DNA of 64,000 nucleotides from an uncultured Pelagibacteraceae bacterium (GCA_902601785.1 CACKOH010000005.1:5001-69000), one strand, 5' to 3'. Positions 36,100-44,540 are shown, numbered from the stretch's first letter. The notes: generated from the letters alone by a model not told the origin. Made by a program: numbers and translations.

Positions 36100-37321
36100 A
36101 GAAATAGATTTAAGTTTAAATAGAATAAAAAAACTCTGTAAAACCCTTGGAAATCCACAGGACAAATTAAAAGCTATTTCGGTAGTTGGAACTAATGGCA
36201 AATATTCAACTATTCAGGCTTTATTCGCAATTTTAAGAGAGACAAATATTAAATGTAATATTTATACCAGCCCCCATATCAAAAGAATAAACGAAAGATT
36301 TGTATTTAATAATGAAGAATTAAATGATGATGATCTTGGAATTCTTTTTGAGGAAATTGAAGAAGCAAATAACAATGAACCAATAACTTTTTTTGAAATA
36401 TTAACTGCAGCCTACTTTTATAATGCCTCAAAATACCCTGAAAATATTAACTTAATTGAAGCAGGGTTATTTCACCGTTTTGATGCAACAAATATACTAA
36501 GAAATAATTTAGCAAGTATTATAACATCTATTGGCTTGGATCATTTAGATTGGCTACCTGAAAATGAACAAACAATTAAAAAAATAATATTTGAAAAAAC
36601 TTCAACTTTATTAAATTCTAATATTATTATTGCAAAGCAAAATTCTACTGAAATTGTAAATGAAATAAAAAATTCAATTACAAAAAACTCTTCAAAAAAA
36701 TATTTTTTTAATGAAGATTATAATTATTCATTTAATGAAAATGGTTTTATTTTTTATGAAGATAAAAATGGTGGGATTAAGCTTCCAATTCCAAACGTTA
36801 AAGGTCAATTTCAATTAGAAAATATTTCAACTGCAATAGTAACTTTAAGATCGATTGATCAATTGCAAGTTAGTGAAAAACACATCAAAGATGGAGTTAC
36901 TAAAATTAAAAGTATTGCAAGACTCCAAGAAATCAGTTCTGGTAAACTCAAAGAATTGGTAAAAAATAATAAATTACTTGTTGATGGATCTCATAATCCT
37001 TTAGGAGCAAAAGTTTTAAATGAATATTTGGAAAGTTTGAATTGTAATAAACATATTATTCTAGGTATGATGGGCAATAAAGATCATAACGAATATATGA
37101 GTTACTTTAAAAATATTGCCTCTTTGACTACTATAGATATCCCTAATCAACCAAACTCAATCAAAGGAAAAGTATTAAAAAACAAACTTAATAGCTTTGA
37201 AAACGTTGAATATAGAGAAGGTATTATTGATGCTATTAAGTCAATTCCAGTCAAGGAAAACGATATAATTTTGATAACGGGATCTTTGTATCTTGCTGGA
37301 GAGGTGTTAAATCTAAACTAA
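36053..37321 (+). CDS. folC: Folylpolyglutamate synthase / dihydrofolate synthase
   Basis: 422 aa. It adds glutamate to folates. The Mur-ligase-type P-loop is 'VVGTNGKYSTIQ' (about 43-54), with 'YTSPHIKRINERF', 'LIEAGLFHRFDATNIL', 'TSIGLDHLDWL' and 'DGSHNPLGAK' further on. The chosen start gives the conserved 'LQKLHPKEIDLSLNRIKKL' N-terminus but overlaps accD by 47 bases; no later start keeps that conserved region. Converges with trxA with a four-base overlap. Confidence 0.93.
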   Translation: MKLQKIVNRLQKLHPKEIDLSLNRIKKLCKTLGNPQDKLKAISVVGTNGKYSTIQALFAILRETNIKCNIYTSPHIKRINERFVFNNEELNDDDLGILFEEIEEANNNEPITFFEILTAAYFYNASKYPENINLIEAGLFHRFDATNILRNNLASIITSIGLDHLDWLPENEQTIKKIIFEKTSTLLNSNIIIAKQNSTEIVNEIKNSITKNSSKKYFFNEDYNYSFNENGFIFYEDKNGGIKLPIPNVKGQFQLENISTAIVTLRSIDQLQVSEKHIKDGVTKIKSIARLQEISSGKLKELVKNNKLLVDGSHNPLGAKVLNEYLESLNCNKHIILGMMGNKDHNEYMSYFKNIASLTTIDIPNQPNSIKGKVLKNKLNSFENVEYREGIIDAIKSIPVKENDIILITGSLYLAGEVLNLN

Positions 37322-37635
37322 ATATTTTTGTCTAGGAATTCTTTCATATGACCTTCTGGAACTCCTCCAACCTTTCGACTTACTTCTTGTCCTTTTTTAT
37401 ATATAATCACTGTTGGAACTCCACGAATTCCAGCTGCTGAACCTGTATTAATTCCAGCATCTTCGATATCAGTAATGTAAAAATTTGCTTTATCTTTGTA
37501 CTCGTCTGACAATTTATCCATCACTGGTTTAAGAGCTTTACATGGACCACACCACGATGCTGAAAATTGAATCACTGATACGTCTTCATTTTTAATTTTA
37601 CTCTCAAAATCCTCGTCTTTAAAATCTATAAGCAT
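37318..37635 (-). CDS. trxA: Thioredoxin
   Basis: 105 aa. Single thioredoxin domain with the redox site WCGPC in 'FSASWCGPCKALKPVM' (about 28-32), the cis-Pro in 'IRGVPTVIIYKKG' and a standard length. It reduces cytosolic disulfides. It lies downstream of the nuclease genes on the same strand and converges with folC. In many alphaproteobacteria the genes next to trxA here are addA and addB; in this window they are not. Confidence 0.95.
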   Translation of the reverse strand: MLIDFKDEDFESKIKNEDVSVIQFSASWCGPCKALKPVMDKLSDEYKDKANFYITDIEDAGINTGSAAGIRGVPTVIIYKKGQEVSRKVGGVPEGHMKEFLDKNI

Positions 37636-37669
37636 AAAGTCTTTCTATAAATTGGAGCCTTAAAGTCAA

Positions 37670-39106
37670 CTAGGCAATTTCATATTTTTTTTCAATTGAC
37701 ATTATAAATTCATTAATTTCGTCTAATTTTTTCAACTCATCCTGATCGTCGCGATTAGAGGCTTGGTCTCTCAATGTGTCAATTTCAGTATAAGCTGTAC
37801 CAATAGTTTGCCATTTTTCCTTGTTTTTACTCAATATTCTCCTAGCAATTTCACTTTTAATATTTTTGTATAAATCGGGGGGTAAAATATGAGGTGCCTC
37901 TTGGTAGATTATTTTTTGTCCAAACCAACTGCATCTTTTGTCTTGAAACTTATCTAATAATCTTAGTTTATCTTCCCAAGATGAACTATGCCACGTTTTA
38001 AATAATGCAGTATCTTTATTGGGAATAAATTTTTCATACAACGTCTCTTCTGGAAGTAAATCTTCTTGTGTTTGAGTTTGGGCTTTCTCCTCAGCAGCTT
38101 CCCTATTAATAATTTGAATGTTTTTACAAAAATTTTTACTGCCTCTTACTAACTTTACTCTTTTAATAATTGTTTCTGAATCTAATTCTGAATATGCTTT
38201 TTCCTTTAATGCAAATTTTTTATCTAATACTACTGGAGCCTTATTAGTTTTTAGTACTCTTAGTGCTTTTGGACTAATTTTTTTTAAATTTGCTTTAAGC
38301 TCATTAACTGACAAATTTAAAAAAGGTTCTGGATCCCTTCTTAAATCCCAAACATATCCCCAAGATGCATAAGTAGGATGAAAACAATGCTCTGGATGAA
38401 GTGTAGAAACTAGATACATCATATTTCGTCCTTTAACATTTTCAAAGATAGAATAAATTCCCTCATTTTTTAAAAGTGACTCAACACTACTTTTTGTAGA
38501 AGTGCTTAAAAAATTTTCCCAATTATCTTTATGTTGATCTTTTATAATTCTAAGAATTTTTAAACTTGTGAAAGCGTCATGATAAGCTGTATGTTGTTGA
38601 GTGGTATCAAATCCTTGTTGTCGGGCAAGTGCTTCTAAAGCCAAACTTTCATTTCCTGCAGGTGTTAATTCAGTCTTTAAAGTTTTTGAGTTTATCGTTT
38701 GAGCAGCTCTTGCAATATGTAGACCATCAGACTCTTGATTGGGTGAAGAGTGGGTTAAATATGGATATCTGTTTCCTTTAAAAAAATTAAAATGAAACAT
38801 GCGACGATCAAAATTAAGATTACTCCAACCCATGAACAAAGATGGAGCTGCTTTTAAAAAGAAATTTTCGACAGCTCCTAGAAAATCATAATGTGAATAG
38901 TTGCCTTTGGTAAGTAAATCAATACTTGTAGAATTTACTAGAAGTGCTTTTGCACTAGGTACCTCCCCTTCTGGCATTCTGCCTCTAATATTTAACTTTC
39001 CAATTTCCTTAAGATTTTTATCCACAACTACAGCACCAACCTCAATAATGCTTCCCCATATAGTACTATTGGTTGTTTCTGTATCGTAGATTACTATTTT
39101 GTCCAT
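37670..39106 (-). CDS. Exodeoxyribonuclease I-like DEDDh exonuclease
   Basis: 478 aa. The N-terminal exonuclease domain has 'IYDTETTNSTI' (DxE, about 7-9), 'GWSNLNFDRRMFHF' (about 93-106) and 'HTAYHDAFTSLKI' (HxAxxD, about 172-184). An ExoI-specific SH3-like and C-terminal region follows: 'YVWDLRRDPEPFLNLSVNEL' and 'LKTNKAPVVLD' parallel the E. coli ExoI (SbcB) middle part. The family digests single-stranded DNA 3' to 5'. Uncommon in alphaproteobacteria. Eight bases separate it from the PD-(D/E)XK nuclease gene upstream, so they are probably one unit. Confidence 0.85.
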   Translation of the reverse strand: MDKIVIYDTETTNSTIWGSIIEVGAVVVDKNLKEIGKLNIRGRMPEGEVPSAKALLVNSTSIDLLTKGNYSHYDFLGAVENFFLKAAPSLFMGWSNLNFDRRMFHFNFFKGNRYPYLTHSSPNQESDGLHIARAAQTINSKTLKTELTPAGNESLALEALARQQGFDTTQQHTAYHDAFTSLKILRIIKDQHKDNWENFLSTSTKSSVESLLKNEGIYSIFENVKGRNMMYLVSTLHPEHCFHPTYASWGYVWDLRRDPEPFLNLSVNELKANLKKISPKALRVLKTNKAPVVLDKKFALKEKAYSELDSETIIKRVKLVRGSKNFCKNIQIINREAAEEKAQTQTQEDLLPEETLYEKFIPNKDTALFKTWHSSSWEDKLRLLDKFQDKRCSWFGQKIIYQEAPHILPPDLYKNIKSEIARRILSKNKEKWQTIGTAYTEIDTLRDQASNRDDQDELKKLDEINEFIMSIEKKYEIA

Positions 39107-39114
39107 ATTAATAT

Positions 39115-39801
39115 TTAAGCTAAGTTTGAAAGCTCATTAAATTTTTTTAATCTTCCCAAAAATAAGTTCTGATAAACAACTAAATCATGACTTTGAATTT
39201 TAAATTCTTGAAATAATTTATCTACTGTGCAAACTAGGATTACACAAGACGTGATATTAGAGTTATACACAATGTTATGAGCCAATGAATAAGCACTCGT
39301 TTGTAGAAGCCAAGAGTCAATATACTCTGATTTTTTTGGTTTATTGCTTTGTTTAAAATCTATTATCGTTTCTCGTCCCTCATAAACTCCAACACAATCC
39401 GCTGTACCAGCATATTTCTCTGGATAGTAAAGTGTGCATTCAACTCCCCAAATTTCTTCCAATCTATTTTTTAAACCTTTTTCAATAATTTCTTTTGCCA
39501 TTAATTTATATTGTTCATTATCGTCAAAAAAAGTGAGATTTTCTCTCCCAAGAAGATAAGACTCCAAATAATTATGCATTTGAGAGCCCCTGCTACTTGC
39601 TGCTTTTGTAATTGCCTCAGCCTCTTTATAGCCTGTTCTCTCACGCCAATTAGCTAGGGCAGCTTTATCCTCTTCAGAACGAGTTTGATCAAGAATACTA
39701 GTCACTGATGGTAATTTGGCCTCTCCCAATAAATACCTTCTTATACCATCTACCGTAGCTCTTGAGGATTTTGGATAATCGTATTTCTTATTCCACTGCA
39801 T
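39115..39801 (-). CDS. RecB/Cas4-like PD-(D/E)XK nuclease
   Basis: 228 aa from the ATG at 39801 (MQWNKKYDYPKS); a longer frame reaches back into rmuC and is not supported. Residues of the RecB-type nuclease family are in order: the GxxxH element in 'RGSQMHNYLESYL' (about 75), Asp in 'YAGTADCVGVY' (about 138), D-x-K in 'IIDFKQSNK' (about 150), and QxxxY in 'LQTSAYSLAH' (about 169). There is no helicase domain and no Cys cluster as in Cas4. Similar stand-alone nucleases occur in phages. It sits between rmuC and an ExoI-like gene. Confidence 0.8.
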   Translation of the reverse strand: MQWNKKYDYPKSSRATVDGIRRYLLGEAKLPSVTSILDQTRSEEDKAALANWRERTGYKEAEAITKAASSRGSQMHNYLESYLLGRENLTFFDDNEQYKLMAKEIIEKGLKNRLEEIWGVECTLYYPEKYAGTADCVGVYEGRETIIDFKQSNKPKKSEYIDSWLLQTSAYSLAHNIVYNSNITSCVILVCTVDKLFQEFKIQSHDLVVYQNLFLGRLKKFNELSNLA

Positions 39802-39838
39802 GTGATTTCTTATATTCTTTATTGGAGAAAAATTGAAA

Positions 39839-40936
39839 TTAATTATTTGCTTGTTTTGAACGATCAACAAATTTTTCAACATTTTCAGTTTGAACAGCTT
39901 TTTCAAGTTGTTCAGGATCTTTAATGCTTTCAAGCGTTCTTGTGATTGATCTAGCATCTGTTCCAAACTTATCTACAACAGCCATTGCTTCTTCTAATTT
40001 TTTTCTTAGTGAAATAATATTATCGAAGTGCTTACCAAATCTTGAACTGATTGTTTTTAGATGGTTGTATATTTCTGTTGCACCTTTTTGAACTTTCAAT
40101 GACTGAAAACCCATGTGAAGAGATTGTAAATAAGCTGAGAGAGTATTTGGTCCACAAATTACAACTTTATATTTTTTCATTAATTCTTGAGTTAACAATT
40201 CTTTAGTACTTGGATCTTGGTATTCAGTTAATTCTTTATATAAACTTTCAGTCGGTGCATAAACAATTGCAAAATCTGTAGTTTTTGGTGGAACAATATA
40301 TTTTTCATTAACAATCTTAGCTTTAGCTTTGAAAGCAGTTGCTAACTTAGCTCTTGCATCTGCAATAGCTCTTTTATCATCCGCGTCATAACCATCTGTA
40401 ATTGCTTTAAATTTTTCAACAGGAAAATGACTGTCAACTGGAACCATAACATCTCCTTGAAGCTTAATTGAAAATTCAACATTTTCACTTGTATCCTCTT
40501 TCATCTTTACATTTGTCATAAATTGAGATGCAGGTAATAAATCTTTTATTAAAGCATCTAAACTAAATTCCGCTAGCGTTCCATATTTTTTAACTCCAGC
40601 TAAAATTTTAGTGATCCCCTCTTGACTTTGATTTAATAACTTTACTTGTTGATTAAAATTTCCAACTTTTTCATCAACTTTAGTTAAGGCTTCAGTCATA
40701 TCTTTTGTAACTCCTGTTGATAGATTATTAAAGGAGGTTGACATTGAGCCCAGTGAGGTATTAATAGTATTATTGAGAGTGTCTTTTAAATTCTGAATTT
40801 CAGTCTTTAAATTAGATATCTCCTCGGCTTCCTTATTTTCATAATCATCCTTAGGCTTAGATTTTAGATTAAGATAAAGAATTGATGAGGCAATCCCTAC
40901 TAATAAAACTAATAAAACAATTAAAATTATATCCAT
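39839..40936 (-). CDS. rmuC: DNA recombination protein RmuC
   Basis: 365 aa. One N-terminal membrane helix (about 2-24), a coiled-coil segment (about 35-110) and the RmuC core with 'DSHFPVEKFKAI', 'YIVPPKTTDFAIVYAPTESLY' and 'VVICGPNTLSAYLQSLHMGFQSL'. The core belongs to the PD-(D/E)XK nuclease clan; RmuC limits inversion at short inverted repeats in E. coli. It is the first gene of a minus-strand series with a RecB-like nuclease, an ExoI-like nuclease and thioredoxin. Confidence 0.93.
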   Translation of the reverse strand: MDIILIVLLVLLVGIASSILYLNLKSKPKDDYENKEAEEISNLKTEIQNLKDTLNNTINTSLGSMSTSFNNLSTGVTKDMTEALTKVDEKVGNFNQQVKLLNQSQEGITKILAGVKKYGTLAEFSLDALIKDLLPASQFMTNVKMKEDTSENVEFSIKLQGDVMVPVDSHFPVEKFKAITDGYDADDKRAIADARAKLATAFKAKAKIVNEKYIVPPKTTDFAIVYAPTESLYKELTEYQDPSTKELLTQELMKKYKVVICGPNTLSAYLQSLHMGFQSLKVQKGATEIYNHLKTISSRFGKHFDNIISLRKKLEEAMAVVDKFGTDARSITRTLESIKDPEQLEKAVQTENVEKFVDRSKQANN

Positions 40937-41001
40937 GATTCTTATAATTTATTTTATAGTAAAAATATGATTAATATATTTAATTATTTAAAACTTATCC
41001 G

Positions 41002-41133
41002 ATGGAATTATTCTTAATATCAAAAATTATATTTGTTATAGGAGTGGTTATTGCTCTTTATGCTGTAGTCAGAAACCTTGATATTATAAGGATTATTTTA
41101 ATTTATTGGAAAGATCTAATCCTTAGAAAGTAA
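41002..41133 (+). CDS. Possible 43-aa membrane microprotein
   Basis: ATG at 41002 to TAA at 41131-41133. The peptide is MELFLISKIIFVIGVVIALY, a single hydrophobic helix, followed by 'AVVRNLDIIRIILIYWKDLILRK' with a second amphipathic stretch and a basic end. It starts in the gap between rmuC and hisG, divergent from rmuC, and its last 18 bases overlap the 3' end of convergent hisG. No family recognised. Support is the uninterrupted frame, the coherent membrane pattern and the use of otherwise empty sequence; there is no strong ribosome-binding site. Confidence 0.4.
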   Translation: MELFLISKIIFVIGVVIALYAVVRNLDIIRIILIYWKDLILRK

Positions 41134-41808
41134 GTTAGACAATTTTTTAACTTTTTTATTTTTAAAAGAAGATTTTGATATCATCATACAAGCCTTGGAT
41201 TTTAATATTTCTCCATCTTTTAGAATACGAAGATTATTAGCTTTTAAAGTCTCACCTGTTGAAGTTATGTCTGTGATAATCTCACTTGATCCAGTGAAAG
41301 GATAGGCTTCCGTTGCCCCCAAACTACCTACTAATTTGAATTGTGTTACTCCTTTTGAAAACAAGAACTCTCGAGTTAAATTGGGATATTTCGTGGCTAC
41401 TCTTAACCTTTTTTTCTTTTTATCTTTAAACTCAAATGCAATTTCCTCTAAATCTGCAACTGTTTGGACATCTATCCAGGGATCTGGAATTGCCACAACT
41501 AATGTTGCTTTTCCAAAATCATATTTTTTAGTAACATAAATTTTATTTTGAATATTAATTTCACTTTCTTTTAGTAAATCAAAACCTGAAAAACCTAGAT
41601 CTAATGAGCCATCACCAAGTCTTTCAACAATTTCTCTTGCATGAAGATACAAAACTTTAATATTTTTTAATTGTTTAATAGAGCCTATCAAGTCTCTTTC
41701 ACCACGTTCAGAAATAAGACTCAAATTATTTTTTTTAAAGATCTTTAAAATATCTTTTCTTAGTCTGCCTTTGCTGGGAATTCCAATACTAATAATATTT
41801 TTTGTCAT
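41116..41808 (-). CDS. hisG: ATP phosphoribosyltransferase, short form
   Basis: 230 aa. First step of histidine synthesis. 'IGIPSKGRLRKDILKIF' starts the protein, with 'LDLGFSGFDLL', 'RVATKYPNLTREFL', 'GATEAYPFTGSSEIITDITSTG' as the PRPP-binding region. It is the short form without the C-terminal regulatory domain, which requires HisZ, and hisZ lies directly upstream with a one-base overlap. Other histidine gene in the window is hisD (45135). Confidence 0.95.
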   Translation of the reverse strand: MTKNIISIGIPSKGRLRKDILKIFKKNNLSLISERGERDLIGSIKQLKNIKVLYLHAREIVERLGDGSLDLGFSGFDLLKESEINIQNKIYVTKKYDFGKATLVVAIPDPWIDVQTVADLEEIAFEFKDKKKKRLRVATKYPNLTREFLFSKGVTQFKLVGSLGATEAYPFTGSSEIITDITSTGETLKANNLRILKDGEILKSKACMMISKSSFKNKKVKKLSNLLSKD

Positions 41809-42860
41809 TAATTACTTAAGTTTAAAGCAGCCCCAACTGCTGGTATTTGTTTTTCAGAGCCAAGATCAGAAATTAATTTATCATATCTGCCTCCATTAAT
41901 TATATTTCTATTTTTTGACTTAAATTTAATGTCAATTTTAAAAACCATACCTGTGTAGTATTCTAATTGCCTTCCAAAAGAAGCTGAGAAAACTACATTA
42001 AGTTTTGAAATTTTATTTTTCGAAATTGGGAAATAATTTTGATCAACCACCAAATTAATCTTATTTTTTTTAAAAAATTTATTTAATTCAGCTGCTGCTT
42101 TATTTATTGGGCATTTTATTTTAAGAAAATTTTTTATGATCTGTGATACGTTTTTTCCTCTACTGGCTCCTCTTGGGTCCCTAATTTTATTATCAAATCT
42201 TTTTAATATTTCATTAATTGATCTTCCTGCAATAAATTCAGATAAATCCTCTTTTAACATTTTAAAATATCTTTTTTTGTCAATCTCAACAATAGTTGGG
42301 TCTACATCTGAGTTAGTTTCTAATCTTTTTAAAAGATCATTAAAATATTTCTCTCTCCAAAAATGCCTTATCAATCTTAACTTCCAACGCTTTGGGATGT
42401 TGAGTTTTGAAATTAATAAATTAAAGACTTCAACATTCCCAATAGTTAATGTTCCTGTTGTATATTTTATATTTTGTAGAGACTCTAAAGAAGTATTTAT
42501 GATTTCTTTATCGTCATTCTTTTCATCTTTTGATCCAATGATCTCAAAACCAACCTGATTTCTTATTATTGAATCTTTTTTATTTTGTACCTTTCTGTAT
42601 GCCTGACCACTATAGAAAATTTTCTCTTTACCTTTCAAATTTTCGTCTAAGTACCTTAAACAAGATGCAATTGTTAAGTCGGGTCTTAAGCATAATTCCT
42701 TCCCATTTATATCTATAAAGGAAAACATGAATTTCCTGAAGTTCTCTCCTGATCTTTGAACAATATGATTTGCCTCTATTACAGATGGTAGCTCAATATA
42801 TTTAAAACCCTTAGATTTTACTGACCTAAGGATTTTTTCAGATAAGTTTTTTGACTTCAT
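41808..42860 (-). CDS. hisZ: ATP phosphoribosyltransferase regulatory subunit
   Basis: 350 aa. A HisRS paralogue that activates short HisG and lacks aminoacylation activity. Class II synthetase-like motifs are present: 'LCLRPDLTIASCLRYL', 'FYSGQAYRKVQ', 'GFEIIGSKD' and 'LEYYTGMVFKI', 'INGGRYDKLISDLG'. It follows hisS, its paralogue, with a 23-base overlap and precedes hisG, so a hisS-hisZ-hisG unit is likely. Start is the first ATG giving the expected N-terminus. Confidence 0.93.
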   Translation of the reverse strand: MKSKNLSEKILRSVKSKGFKYIELPSVIEANHIVQRSGENFRKFMFSFIDINGKELCLRPDLTIASCLRYLDENLKGKEKIFYSGQAYRKVQNKKDSIIRNQVGFEIIGSKDEKNDDKEIINTSLESLQNIKYTTGTLTIGNVEVFNLLISKLNIPKRWKLRLIRHFWREKYFNDLLKRLETNSDVDPTIVEIDKKRYFKMLKEDLSEFIAGRSINEILKRFDNKIRDPRGASRGKNVSQIIKNFLKIKCPINKAAAELNKFFKKNKINLVVDQNYFPISKNKISKLNVVFSASFGRQLEYYTGMVFKIDIKFKSKNRNIINGGRYDKLISDLGSEKQIPAVGAALNLSN

Positions 42861-44232
42861 TGATTAAATCTTCTTTTGGGATTGTTTTGTTGTTTTCGCC
42901 CTTAATACCTTTTAGATTTTTTATGGTGACAGTATTTTCTTTAAATTCATTTTCACCACAAATAATTGCAACTGATAAATCTCGTTTATTTGCAAAAGTT
43001 AATTGTTTACCTAGATTTTTTTTACTATCTAAAAAAATTTCAGCATTAATACTATTAACTCTTAGTTGATCAACAATCTCATAATAATTTTTTAAATATT
43101 TTTTATCCATTACACATACTAAAACTGGTTTTTGACCCTCTACATTAATCTGATCTAATTGCATTAAAGCGAATAACAATCTATCAACTCCAAAACTTAT
43201 TCCAGTGCCTGGAATATCAACTCCTCTAAATCTTGATATAAGTTTTGCATAGGCTCCACCTGAACATATGCTGCCGATATCAACTTCCTTACCTTTGTTA
43301 TTTGTGACTTTGAAATTTAAGTTTGTTTCAACAATAAAGTCCGAATAGTAAGCTAATCCTCTCACAATCGTAAAATTTGTTTTAACTTGATTTAAATTTG
43401 ATCCATATCCAAGCACCTCAAATACATTTTCTAATTCACTTATTCCTTCTTGAGATAGTTGATTTTTTAAGGTTTGTTTTAATTCTTTTAAATCTTTTAT
43501 TTTTAAGAAATTTAATATTTGTGCTGCTTGTTTATCAGTTAAATCAGCCCCTTTAGTGATTGCTCCACTTTGATCTTTTCTCTCTTTCCTCAATAAATCT
43601 TCAACTCCCTTTAGACCAAATCCTGGCTTATCTAATTTATCTATAGCTCTAATAACTTTGACCTGTTTTTCTTCAGATATTTTTAATTCATTGATTAAAC
43701 CTTGCACGATTTTTCTATTACTTACATTGATTGTAAATTGAGTTTTATTCAAACCACAATCTAATAGTGTGCTTGATATTAGATTACAAAGTTCTGCATT
43801 TCCCTGTGCTGGATCAACATTCCCAACAATATCAAAGTCTGCTTGCATAAATTCTCTATACCTTCCGTTTCCAGCTTTTTCGTTACGAAAAACGTTTTGA
43901 ATTTGGTACCTTTTGAAAATTGATGGAAGTTCTTGATTATTTTGAGCTACAAATCTTGCAAGTGGGCTTGATAAATCATATCGAAGCGTAATACTTTTTT
44001 CACCATCTTGGAATGAGAATACATCAGACATAGGATTGGCCTCATCTTCTGCCAAAAAAGATCCAATATTTTCACTAATTTCAAACGAAGGGGTTTCAAG
44101 CGGTTCTGCTCCAAACTTAATAAAATTATTCTCGATAGCTTTTAATAGCTTTTTTTTGAGAAGAAGTTTAATTTCCCAACGATCTTCAAATCCTGAAGGT
44201 AATCCAGGTACTAATTTATTTTCTTTATCCAT
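42838..44232 (-). CDS. hisS: Histidyl-tRNA synthetase, divergent alphaproteobacterial type
   Basis: 464 aa from the ATG at 44232 (MDKENKLVPGLPSGFEDR). An open frame further upstream runs through the tRNA-His gene and must be rejected. Class II motifs: motif 2 in 'FRNEKAGNGRYREFMQADFDIVG' region (about 120), 'GLAYYSDFIVET' (canonical GLxYYTGxVFE) and motif 3 'GISFGVDRLLFAL'. These variants fit the HisRS of alphaproteobacteria whose tRNA-His lacks G-1. Only four bases separate the start codon from the CCA of tRNA-His, and no ribosome-binding site is visible. Confidence 0.93.
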   Translation of the reverse strand: MDKENKLVPGLPSGFEDRWEIKLLLKKKLLKAIENNFIKFGAEPLETPSFEISENIGSFLAEDEANPMSDVFSFQDGEKSITLRYDLSSPLARFVAQNNQELPSIFKRYQIQNVFRNEKAGNGRYREFMQADFDIVGNVDPAQGNAELCNLISSTLLDCGLNKTQFTINVSNRKIVQGLINELKISEEKQVKVIRAIDKLDKPGFGLKGVEDLLRKERKDQSGAITKGADLTDKQAAQILNFLKIKDLKELKQTLKNQLSQEGISELENVFEVLGYGSNLNQVKTNFTIVRGLAYYSDFIVETNLNFKVTNNKGKEVDIGSICSGGAYAKLISRFRGVDIPGTGISFGVDRLLFALMQLDQINVEGQKPVLVCVMDKKYLKNYYEIVDQLRVNSINAEIFLDSKKNLGKQLTFANKRDLSVAIICGENEFKENTVTIKNLKGIKGENNKTIPKEDLINEVKKLI

Positions 44233-44236
44233 TTTT

Positions 44237-44311
44237 TGGTACCCGGGCTGAGAATCGAACTCAAACTTAAAGTTCCACAAACTTTCGTGCTAACCGTTAC
44301 ACCACCCAGGC
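44237..44311 (-). tRNA. tRNA-His (GTG)
   Basis: 75-base cloverleaf: acceptor GCCTGGG/CCCGGGT, anticodon arm AAAGT-TTGTGGA-ACTTT with anticodon GTG, T-arm TTGAG-TTCGATT-CTCAG, encoded CCA. The discriminator base is A73 and the base before G1 is T, so the usual encoded G-1 and C73 of bacterial tRNA-His are absent. This is the exceptional alphaproteobacterial type. Directly upstream of hisS. Confidence 0.96.
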
Positions 44312-44361
44312 ATCCCTTGATTTTATATTATTTTCTGTGGATTTAAAATTATATTATAAAT

Positions 44362-44390
44362 AAATAGCCTAAAGGCTATGTAGGCTATTT
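44362..44390. repeat. Perfect 10-bp inverted repeat in the tRNA-His upstream gap
   Basis: AAATAGCCTA (44362-44371) and TAGGCTATTT (44381-44390) form a stem with a 9-base loop that itself repeats GGCTA. On the minus strand the stem is followed by ATTTATTT, so it could end transcripts coming from cspA before tRNA-His begins. The 228-base gap 44312-44540 otherwise has no convincing frame. Confidence 0.5.
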
Positions 44391-44483
44391 CTGTGAGTAC
44401 TTCTTGAAGTCTCTCTAAATGTAATATTTATAATCATAAGCAGTCTTTTAGACAAAAACTACTATAACGCAAGCTTTAAATAA

Positions 44484-44525
44484 TTAAGGACGTAATTCTA
44501 TTCTAATAAGATAAAACGTCCTTAA
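44484..44525 (-). terminator. Hairpin 3' of cspA, possible terminator or 3' stabiliser
   Basis: TTAAGGACGT (44484-44493) pairs perfectly with ACGTCCTTAA (44516-44525) across a 22-base loop. It starts about 15 bases after the cspA stop on the minus strand. The following T-run is weak (AATTATTT), and the loop is long for an intrinsic terminator, so a 3' stabilising stem is also possible. Confidence 0.4.
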
Positions 44526-44540
44526 AAATATTAAAAAAAA

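Noticed and set aside
39802-39966. 55-residue N-terminal extension of the PD-(D/E)XK nuclease
   Set aside because: It lies mostly inside rmuC in another frame and is low-complexity Lys/Leu sequence.
37670-40936. Recent mobile insertion of the nuclease genes
   Set aside because: No integrase, direct repeats, tRNA junction or base-composition shift was seen at the borders.
44233-44280. N-terminal extension of hisS
   Set aside because: It would translate part of the tRNA-His gene; the family N-terminus begins at 44232.
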